Source: a bacterium (GTDB lineage Bacteria > CAIWAD01). From it: 64,000 nt of DNA. The stretch spans positions 88,728 through 152,727 of the forward strand of contig JAUIFJ010000008.1 of NCBI GenBank assembly GCA_030429345.1. Reading direction: 5' to 3'. The notes below the pieces were generated by a model that was given only the letters and a program-made list of their open reading frames with translations, ran no database searches and was not told the origin of the DNA. The stretch's first letter is position 1; each line of letters begins with the position of its first letter. Below are positions 1-7,736 of the stretch, piece after piece. A program made the translations under genes and the position numbers.

Positions 1-690
1 CTGCAGCAACAGGGCGGACACGCCCTGCGGCGCGTGGACAGCGGCACGAGCTTCTACTCCGTGGATCACAAGCGCACCGGCGCTTCGGCCCTGCTCCTGC
101 TGCAGGGGCTGGACGGACACGAAAGCGCCGAAGTCGCCCTCAAGACCCCCGACGGCCGCGTGATCTCGGCGGCTCCCGTCGAGAGCGGCCAGGCGGTGCT
201 CACCGCCTGGGGCGACGACTTCACCACGCCGCAGCACACCGAAGGCGCGCGCGCCGGCGAGGAGCTGCTGGCCTTCCTCTACGATCCCGCCACGGGCCTG
301 GAAGAGGAGCTGCGGCTGGACGCGTTGCAGGACGCGCTCAGCGGCCGCGCGCTGGCGGAGAACCGCCTGTTCTACGCCAACCGCCGCGTCTGGAAGGCCC
401 GGGGCAGCGCCGCGGGCGGCCTGCCGTCGCGCTTCGCGCTGCGCGCCAACTACCCCAATCCCTTCAATCCCGAAACGACGATCCAGTTCGACCTGCCGGT
501 CGAGGCGGCGGTGCGCCTTTCGGTCTACAACCTGGTCGGCCAGCGTGTGACGACCCTGGTCAGCGGCGAATTGCCGGCGGGCCGCCACAGCGTGCCCTTC
601 CGCGCCGGGACCCTGGCCAGCGGCCTGTACCTCTACCGGATCGAGTGCGAAGGCTTCCGTGAAACACGCAAGATGATGCTGCTTAAATAG
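1..690 (+). CDS. Secreted protein, C-terminal part, with type IX-like sorting domain (5' truncated)
   Basis: The frame is open from the first base, so the gene begins outside the window; an ATG at 34 is only internal. About 130 residues of unrecognised sequence precede a C-terminal domain of about 85 residues. That domain opens with ANYPNPFNPETTIQFDLP and continues through VYNLVGQRV and ASGLYLYRI to the basic end RKMMLLK. This is the FlgD-Ig-like / Por-type C-terminal domain that directs FCB-group cargo through the type IX secretion system to the surface. The stop lies 10 bases before the next gene, so the two are probably co-transcribed. The function of the upstream part is not recognisable. 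Confidence 0.85.
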   Translation: MQQQGGHALRRVDSGTSFYSVDHKRTGASALLLLQGLDGHESAEVALKTPDGRVISAAPVESGQAVLTAWGDDFTTPQHTEGARAGEELLAFLYDPATGLEEELRLDALQDALSGRALAENRLFYANRRVWKARGSAAGGLPSRFALRANYPNPFNPETTIQFDLPVEAAVRLSVYNLVGQRVTTLVSGELPAGRHSVPFRAGTLASGLYLYRIECEGFRETRKMMLLK

Positions 691-700
691 GACACACCGG

Positions 701-3700
701 ATGATCAGCACCCTGCGCGGCTTTGCCCGCGGAACGGGACTCGCAGTATTCCTGGCCCTTGCGGCGCAGGCTCAGCAGACCCCTTTCCACTTCGACTGTG
801 CCACTGCCACCGGCCGCCACGCGGGCCTGGCGGTGCCGGCGGGCATCAACCCGACGATTTCCGGCGTTCCGCTCGCGCCGGGCGACGAGATCGGCGTCTT
901 CGGCGCGAGCAGCGGCGTCTGCGGCGGCGCCGGCGTCTGGACCGGCTTCAACCTGGTGATCACGCTCTGGGGCGACGATCCCCTGACACCGGAGCTCGAC
1001 GGTCTCGAGGACGCCGAGGGCCTCTCCTATCGCGTCTGGCGCGAGGGCACGGACACGGAGTACAGCGATGTCAGCGTGAGCTACACGCAGGGCAACGGCT
1101 TCTATGAAGAGAACGGCCTCTATGTGCTCGGCGAGCTCTATGTGGAAGCGACGCTGGCCACCGCGCCCGAGCTGATCTTTCCCGCCGAGGACGACACGGT
1201 CTACACCGGCACGCCGCTGCTGCAGTGGACAGCCATCGGCGGCAGCTTCCAGCCGGCCTACGAAGTCCGCGTCAGCGAAATCCTCGAGAGCCAGGCGCCC
1301 GAAGAGGCCCTCGACGGCAACACGCCCCTGCTCGAGCTGGAGGATCTCTTCGCCACTTCCCTGCTCTACCCGGAGGATGCGCTGGAGCTCGAGAGCGGTT
1401 CGTCCTACGCCTGGCAGGTGCGGGCGGTGGACGACAACGGCAATGCCGCCGCCGAGAACGAAGGTTACAGCGCCGTCGGCCGCTTCCACTACCTGGACGC
1501 CGGTTCGGGAGGCGAAGTGCTCAACGAGGCCGCCCTGGGGGGCGTCATCCGTGATTTCCACGACGACCAGCTCCTCGACGGGGCGCAGATCCTGTATACG
1601 CGGCTGGAGATGGCGAACGGGCAGCTCCAGGAGGTGCCGGGCAGCGAACAGCTCCGCGTCAGCGGCGGCGACGGTTCCTTCCTCTTCGAGAGCGTAGAGG
1701 ACCAGAGCTGGTTCCGCCTGGCGGTGAGCCATCCCGGCCACGAGGAGCAGCTGCTGCAGGGACCCCAGTACTACCTCGAAGGGGACCGGGAAGGCCTGCT
1801 GGTCCTGCTGCAGCCTCTCGGCGGAAGCCTGCAGGGGCGCATCGAGCGCCCTTCGGGAGGCGCGCCGGTCCAGGGGGCGCGGGTCGAGCTCAGCCGCGAG
1901 GGCCAGGTGCTGCGTCTCCAGGAGACCGGGCCCAACGGCGTCTTCGCCTTCGAGAACCTGCCGCCTTCCGACGCCTACAGCCTCCAGGTATCACGCAGCG
2001 GCTGGACGAGCGCCTCGCGAGAGGAGATCACGCTGGCGGGCGGACAGGGGCGCGATCTCGGCGTCTTCTCCATCCGGCCCCTGCGCGCCCGCATCCGCGC
2101 CACCCTGCTGGGACCGGGGAACGCCCCGGTCGTCGGCGCCGAGGTGCGCGTCTACGCGGGCCAGGGCCTGGTGCTGGACCCGGGCGCTATCGGCTCGGGC
2201 AGCCTGCCGGAGGGCACCCTGCTGGCCGGGCCGCTTCCGACCGGCAGCGAGGGCAGCTGCCTGGTGCCCGACCTGCCGCTCAATGCTCTCGACGATCCCG
2301 AGGACAGCCACGTGGTCTTCGTCAGCGCCCAGGGCCTGTACGACAGCTGGAGTCCCGCGCGCCTGGTCAACGACGGCGAAACCTACGAGATCGAGCTGCA
2401 GAGCGAGGCCGCGTCGGCCCTGCTCTACGGCACCTTGAGTTCCAGCGCCGGCACGGCCGTCAACGGCGCGCAGGTCGTGCTCTGGCAGGGGGACACGCCC
2501 CTAGCGACGGCGACGACCAGCCCGGACGGCAGCTGGTCCCTGCCGAACCTGGAAGGCGGTGCCGGTCTGCGCCTGGACGCGGTACGCATCGGCCTGCAAC
2601 GGCTCGTGCTCGCCGAAGAGCTGGACCTGGGCCCGGGCGACCAGCTCGAATTCGACGGCGTGATGCAGGCCGCCCTGGCGGAACTGGGCGGCAGCGTGAG
2701 CGGTCCACTGGGCGAAGCCCTGGAAGGCGTGCAGATCCAGCAGGTGGGCGGCGACGGCGCGCAGACGCAGAGCGACGGCAACGGCTCCTTCAGCCTGCTG
2801 CTTCCCGCGGGTCCGGCGCAGCTGCTGCTGACGAAGGCGGGCCATGTGGATCTTCCCGTTTCCCTCGACCTGCCTGTCGGGCCGACGGAGCGCGAGTTCA
2901 CGCTGCCCCTGCTGGGCGGGGAACTCCAGCTGACAGTCGTGCGCGCCGGCAGTGGCGAGGCCCTGTCCGGTGCGCGGGTATCCCTGGACGGCGGCGCCTT
3001 CCAGGCCTGCAATGCGCAGGGCGTATACGCCCGGCCCGCGCTTTCCGCCGGCCTGCACGAACTGCGCGTCCGCGGACCGCAGGGCGCGGACTTCCTGGAA
3101 GTGCAGACGACCCTCCAGCTGGAAGCCGGCAGCTCTCTTTTCACTACGGTCCAGCTGCAGGCGGCGGCCCGCCTCTCGGGCATCGCCCTCTCGCCGGGCG
3201 CTTCCGGCGCGCAGCCTCTGCGCGAGGTCCGTGTCACAGTCGAGGGCTACCCGGCCTTCGAGGCGCAGACGGGCAACAATGGCGCCTGGGAACTGCGAAA
3301 CCTGCCGACCGGCGTGCCGCTGCTCGTCACCGGCAGCCGGGGAGGCTACCAGAGCGCTTTCGCCGAGAACATCGTGCTCCAGCCGGGCGAGAACCGCGGA
3401 GGCGTCGAGCTGCTCCTGGCGCAGCAGACCCTCGAAAGCCTGCACGGCTTCAATGTCGCCATCGAGAGCAGCCTGACCCTGGCCAGCGGCGTGACACGCT
3501 ACACGGGGCACCTGGTCGACGTGCCGGAGAACGATGTGATCCGCCTGGCCAATCCGGAGGTGGAGCTCGGTTTCGCCGTCGAGGTCGGACCCGACGGCAA
3601 CGTGCTCGACGAAGCGGTTGCCCTGATGCCGGTGAATGCGCAGGTACGCGTCTACAATTTCCGCTGCCGGATGGACGGCATCACCTTGCGGCTCGACGGG

Positions 3701-5602
3701 GAGAGCGGCGTCGGGAAGCTGGACGGGGAGATCCTGGTCGAGAACATCGTCGCCCAGCAGATCCCCAACAGCGAATGGATCCAGGAACGCATCAGCGCCG
3801 ATACGGCGCCGGCGATCTGGGCCGACGGCGAGCACCGCGGCGAAGAGGATCTTGTCACACAGCGCGGACCGGGCGAGGTCCGCATCTGGGGCATGGCCTT
3901 CGCCAACGGGGACGAATTCGGCACGCTCAACGGGGACGGCCTGACCTATCCCTCTTTCGAGGTCAGCTTCTCCGAGGTCACGGTCGGCGTCGACAGCCTG
4001 ACCTTCGGCGCCGACGAGGACGGCAGCCTGCACATCGCCGCCCTGACGATCTCCAGCGATCCGCCCCTGACCGTCAACCTGGGATCCTTCGCCCTGACCG
4101 TCAGTTCCGGGGGCATCGACGAGGAGGGCTTCTTCGCCGACGGCAACGTGCTGCTGACCTCCCTGGAGAACCGCCAGTACGATTTCGAGGGATTGCGCTT
4201 CAGCACCAGCGGTGAGTTCCTGGGCGTCACGATCACGCCGGGCAACGAGGAGGCGGAAGAGATCGAGATCCACTCGGCCACCGTGACCCTGGCCGAGATC
4301 TCGCTGATCCAGGAGAACGGCCTCTTCACCTTCTCATTCGCCGGCGAACTGGAAATGGAAGCCTTCGACGATCCCATCGAGATCGAGGAACTGAAGTACA
4401 CGGAGAACGGCGACTTCTCGCTCGTGCTCTGCATGAACATGGACGCCAGCTTCAAGGGCGTGCTGACCATCACCCTGACCGGGATCGAGCTCTCGAGAAC
4501 GCAGGAAGAGGGTGTATACTGGGCGATCGAAGGCAACCTGCACTTCGAGATTCCCAACCTGGCGATCCAGACCGGCGACATCAGCATCGACTCCGACGGC
4601 AGCGTGACCATGGACGAGATCTCGATCCACTTCGAGGCCGGGGCGGTCACGGTGGACCTGCATTTCGCCTGGAGCGACGAGGAGTTCAGCGGCGAAGGGA
4701 TGCTGCGCGTGCTGCCGACCTTCGAGGTTGCCGCCGAGTTCCGTTATGCCAGTTCGACGAGCTGGTACATTCGGATCACGGCCGGCGTGCACATCCCGCT
4801 GGGGCCGGTGACCATCGTCAGCGTCTCCGGCTCGCTGGGCCGCGAGGGCGAAAGCTGGATCTTCGGCTTCGGCGGAGGGGTCACAGTCGCCAATGCCGAC
4901 CGCGCGATCCGCCTGGATGTCTTCGTCGAGGTCACCACGACCAACGAGGGCCCGCTGATCCACGGCACGGCGGATGTCACGGTGGCCAACTCGATCAACG
5001 CCGGACACGCGGACATCCTCTGGGACAGCCCCAACAGCACCTTCACCGGCACCCTGGACATGGTCTTCGAGAAGGGGCCGGTCCTGGTCGAGGCCCAGGT
5101 CGTGATCGCCGTCGGGCCGGGCTTCTGGTTCTTCGGCGGCACGGTGGAAGTCAACATCGCCGACTTCATCGAGGGCCAGGGCGAGGCCTGGATCGCGCAC
5201 AACTACCAGGGCAGGAACGGCATCCACGCCTCCGGCGGCATGGGCTATGAGGCCAGCGGCGATCTCTGGTCCCTCGACATGGGCTTCCAGGCGCAACTCG
5301 ACGTGGACTGGTCGGGCAACTTCTCCGGCAGCATGGACATTTGGGCCAACGGCTCCTTTGATCTGGAAGTGGCCGGCGCCGCGGCGGAATTCGCCATGGG
5401 CGGCACGGTCAGCGGCAACGACAGCTACTTCGCCTGCAGCGCCTATGCATCGGTTTCCCTGCGAGGCTACTGGTGGAGCTGCGACCGGGACAACGACTGC
5501 TGGACCTACTGCTTCCCGACGGGCGGCGTGGTCTGCATCTCGGCCGGAGTTAACGGCAGCTACGACAGCCGCAGCGGCTGGGACTTCAGCGTCGACCTGT
5601 AA
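701..5602 (+). CDS. Giant secreted repeat protein with carboxypeptidase-regulatory-like domains
   Basis: The protein has 1633 residues and starts with an export signal (hydrophobic run GLAVFLALAAQAQ, residues about 14-25). The ATG at 701 fits that signal, although its ribosome site is weak. Residues about 270-850 hold a series of CarboxypepD_reg/Cna-B-like beta-sandwich repeats, recognisable by patterns such as GAPVQGARVEL followed by GVFAFENLPP and GYQSAFAENIVL. Residues about 900-1560 are strand-rich and acidic with recurring GTL, GSL and E-I-E motifs, suggesting a long beta-solenoid or barrel-like fold. The last 60 residues are rich in Cys and Trp (WWSCDRDNDCWTYC) and lack a YPNPFNP tail. 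Probably a surface or periplasmic structural protein; no enzyme motif is visible. Confidence 0.75.
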   Translation: MISTLRGFARGTGLAVFLALAAQAQQTPFHFDCATATGRHAGLAVPAGINPTISGVPLAPGDEIGVFGASSGVCGGAGVWTGFNLVITLWGDDPLTPELDGLEDAEGLSYRVWREGTDTEYSDVSVSYTQGNGFYEENGLYVLGELYVEATLATAPELIFPAEDDTVYTGTPLLQWTAIGGSFQPAYEVRVSEILESQAPEEALDGNTPLLELEDLFATSLLYPEDALELESGSSYAWQVRAVDDNGNAAAENEGYSAVGRFHYLDAGSGGEVLNEAALGGVIRDFHDDQLLDGAQILYTRLEMANGQLQEVPGSEQLRVSGGDGSFLFESVEDQSWFRLAVSHPGHEEQLLQGPQYYLEGDREGLLVLLQPLGGSLQGRIERPSGGAPVQGARVELSREGQVLRLQETGPNGVFAFENLPPSDAYSLQVSRSGWTSASREEITLAGGQGRDLGVFSIRPLRARIRATLLGPGNAPVVGAEVRVYAGQGLVLDPGAIGSGSLPEGTLLAGPLPTGSEGSCLVPDLPLNALDDPEDSHVVFVSAQGLYDSWSPARLVNDGETYEIELQSEAASALLYGTLSSSAGTAVNGAQVVLWQGDTPLATATTSPDGSWSLPNLEGGAGLRLDAVRIGLQRLVLAEELDLGPGDQLEFDGVMQAALAELGGSVSGPLGEALEGVQIQQVGGDGAQTQSDGNGSFSLLLPAGPAQLLLTKAGHVDLPVSLDLPVGPTEREFTLPLLGGELQLTVVRAGSGEALSGARVSLDGGAFQACNAQGVYARPALSAGLHELRVRGPQGADFLEVQTTLQLEAGSSLFTTVQLQAAARLSGIALSPGASGAQPLREVRVTVEGYPAFEAQTGNNGAWELRNLPTGVPLLVTGSRGGYQSAFAENIVLQPGENRGGVELLLAQQTLESLHGFNVAIESSLTLASGVTRYTGHLVDVPENDVIRLANPEVELGFAVEVGPDGNVLDEAVALMPVNAQVRVYNFRCRMDGITLRLDGESGVGKLDGEILVENIVAQQIPNSEWIQERISADTAPAIWADGEHRGEEDLVTQRGPGEVRIWGMAFANGDEFGTLNGDGLTYPSFEVSFSEVTVGVDSLTFGADEDGSLHIAALTISSDPPLTVNLGSFALTVSSGGIDEEGFFADGNVLLTSLENRQYDFEGLRFSTSGEFLGVTITPGNEEAEEIEIHSATVTLAEISLIQENGLFTFSFAGELEMEAFDDPIEIEELKYTENGDFSLVLCMNMDASFKGVLTITLTGIELSRTQEEGVYWAIEGNLHFEIPNLAIQTGDISIDSDGSVTMDEISIHFEAGAVTVDLHFAWSDEEFSGEGMLRVLPTFEVAAEFRYASSTSWYIRITAGVHIPLGPVTIVSVSGSLGREGESWIFGFGGGVTVANADRAIRLDVFVEVTTTNEGPLIHGTADVTVANSINAGHADILWDSPNSTFTGTLDMVFEKGPVLVEAQVVIAVGPGFWFFGGTVEVNIADFIEGQGEAWIAHNYQGRNGIHASGGMGYEASGDLWSLDMGFQAQLDVDWSGNFSGSMDIWANGSFDLEVAGAAAEFAMGGTVSGNDSYFACSAYASVSLRGYWWSCDRDNDCWTYCFPTGGVVCISAGVNGSYDSRSGWDFSVDL

Positions 5603-5623
5603 TACAAGGATGATGGAACAGGC

Positions 5624-7723
5624 ATGATTCACAGAACACGGATGGCCGCCCTGCTGGCCACAATGCTGCTGGCCCTGGCCTGGAGCGGGCCGGCGGCCGC
5701 CCAGTCGCTCGACGGAGGACTACCGCTGGACGAGGAGCTGCGCGCGACGCCGATCTGGGGGCCGCGGGGCGTGATCGTCGTGCTCAGCGGATTCAGCATG
5801 TCGGGCCTCGATCCGGCCGCGGGCTTCCATGTCTACCGCGACGAGGGCCGCGGCTTCCGGCGCATCACCGATCGCGGCGGCCTGCGCGCCCTGGGCGACG
5901 AGCAGGAGATGATCCGCGTGATCGGCCGGAGACGCATCGAGCGCCTCGTGAGACAACTGGACCTGGACCCGGCCCGAGGCCAGGAGGAACTCTTCCGCGC
6001 CTTCCGGCAGAGGGAGGAGCAGCTCTTCGTCTGGGCCACCCTGGATCCCGCCCTGATGGAGGCCCTCGGCGTGCTCTACCGGGACGAAGAGGCACGGGAC
6101 GCGGGCGCCACGGTCCGCTACCTGGCCACGGTGATCGGGGCCGACGGCCGCGAAGAGCGCCGCGGCATTGCCGGCGAGGTGCAGGTCGGCGTACCGGCCA
6201 TGCCGCTGCGCAGCCCGCGCATAACGGACATCGAGCTGCGGCAGAACTCCGCCCGCATCCGCTGGGAGGCCGACCCCGAAGACCGCGCCTCGCTGGGCTT
6301 CAATGTATACCGAGGCCCCGACGCCGAAGGGCCCTGGCAGAAGCTGAACGGCAGCCTCCTGCTGCTGATGAGCGTGGGCGGCGGCCTGCCGACCGCGGGA
6401 AGCTTCACGGACTCCACCTTGAGCATGGACCGCGCCTGGCACTACCGTGTGACCGGGCAGGACTTCGCCGGCAACGAGAGCGCCCCCGCCGAGGCGCCGC
6501 CGGTTCTCCCCGTGGACACGCAGGCGCCGGCGCAGCCCGTCGGCGTGCGGGTGGACACGGCGGCCGAAGGCATCCTGCTGGTCTGGCCCAGCGAGGCCCT
6601 GGCCGACCTGGCGGGCTACCGCGTCGAACGGCGCACGAAGGACTCCCTCGTAGAGGACTTCTCCTCCCTGACCGAGAGCCTGCTGGCGCCCGCGGGGCAG
6701 GACAGCAACCGCTTCGTGGACCGCTCGGCGCAGCCCGGCCGCACCTACGAGTACCGGCTGCAGGCCTTCGACGCGGCGGGCAATGCCAGTCCGTATACGG
6801 TGGCCTTCGACGGTCTCTTCCGCAGCACGGCCCCGCTGCTCCCGCCGGGCAACCTTCGCGCCGGAGCCGCCGGGCGCGCCATCCGGCTGGACTGGGAGCC
6901 GGGCCCCTCCGGCAGCGCCACGGACCTGGCGGGGTATCACATCTTCCGCAGCCTGTCCATCGGCGGCGACAAGGCGCAGGTCTCCCACCTGATTGACCCG
7001 GACACCCTGTTCTTCGTTGACGAAGACGCCGCGCTCTCCCCCGAGGGCAGCTACTGGTATACCGTGCGCAGCGTCAATTTCGAAGGCGTGATGAGCGCCG
7101 ACTCGCGCCCGGTGGCCGCCTCGCCGGAAGGCGTGATCCTGCCCGATCCGCCGACGCAGGTGCGGATCACGCAGGCCGAGCACGCTCTGCGCCTCTTCTG
7201 GGGCGGTCTCGGCGACCGGCGCATCGCCGGCTTCCATGTTGAACGCATGGTCCGCGACGGCGCGGGCCCCGGACCATGGCAACGCCTGACGACGGAAGCG
7301 CTGTCCCGCGAGCAGACCAACTACCGCGACGCCGGCGCCGCGCCCGGAGTCGACTACAGCTACCGCATTCTCAGCGTAGACCGCGAGGGAAATCCCGGTC
7401 CGCCGAGCGCGGTGATGGACGGACGCGTTTTCGTGCCGGCGCCGCCCGCTCCAGGCAATCTGCGGATCCATGCCGAGGCCGGGGCGCTGGTCCTGCAGTG
7501 GGATCCGCTGATCGGCGTGGAAGGCACGCTGACCCGCGTATACCGCCGCCGCGAGGACCAGGCCGAAAGCCGGCTGCTGGACAGCGTGCCCTTCGGGGAG
7601 AGCCGCTTTCGTGATACGGACGTGCAGGGCGGCGTGCGCTATCTCTACAGCCTGCGCAGCCTCTCGGCCGGCGGCAAGGAAGGCGAAGGCTCGGCCGAAG
7701 TGGATTACCGCCTGCGGAACTGA
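5624..7723 (+). CDS. Exported protein with about five fibronectin type III domains
   Basis: The protein has 699 residues and an N-terminal signal peptide (LLATMLLALAWSGPAAAQ, cleavage near residue 27). From residue about 200 it consists of repeated fibronectin type III modules, each opening with a Pro-rich linker and a strand such as ARIRWEAD, ILLVWPSE, AIRLDWEP, LRLFWGGL or LVLQWDPL, followed by a Y/F-x-V/I-Y/F-R strand and a YRV or YSYRI strand. There is no catalytic motif and no sorting tail. It starts 21 bases after the giant repeat protein and ends 13 bases before the lipoprotein gene. Together these suggest one envelope assembly; a role in adhesion or outer-membrane organisation is inference. 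Confidence 0.75.
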   Translation: MIHRTRMAALLATMLLALAWSGPAAAQSLDGGLPLDEELRATPIWGPRGVIVVLSGFSMSGLDPAAGFHVYRDEGRGFRRITDRGGLRALGDEQEMIRVIGRRRIERLVRQLDLDPARGQEELFRAFRQREEQLFVWATLDPALMEALGVLYRDEEARDAGATVRYLATVIGADGREERRGIAGEVQVGVPAMPLRSPRITDIELRQNSARIRWEADPEDRASLGFNVYRGPDAEGPWQKLNGSLLLLMSVGGGLPTAGSFTDSTLSMDRAWHYRVTGQDFAGNESAPAEAPPVLPVDTQAPAQPVGVRVDTAAEGILLVWPSEALADLAGYRVERRTKDSLVEDFSSLTESLLAPAGQDSNRFVDRSAQPGRTYEYRLQAFDAAGNASPYTVAFDGLFRSTAPLLPPGNLRAGAAGRAIRLDWEPGPSGSATDLAGYHIFRSLSIGGDKAQVSHLIDPDTLFFVDEDAALSPEGSYWYTVRSVNFEGVMSADSRPVAASPEGVILPDPPTQVRITQAEHALRLFWGGLGDRRIAGFHVERMVRDGAGPGPWQRLTTEALSREQTNYRDAGAAPGVDYSYRILSVDREGNPGPPSAVMDGRVFVPAPPAPGNLRIHAEAGALVLQWDPLIGVEGTLTRVYRRREDQAESRLLDSVPFGESRFRDTDVQGGVRYLYSLRSLSAGGKEGEGSAEVDYRLRN

Positions 7724-7736
7724 TCTGGAGAGTTTC

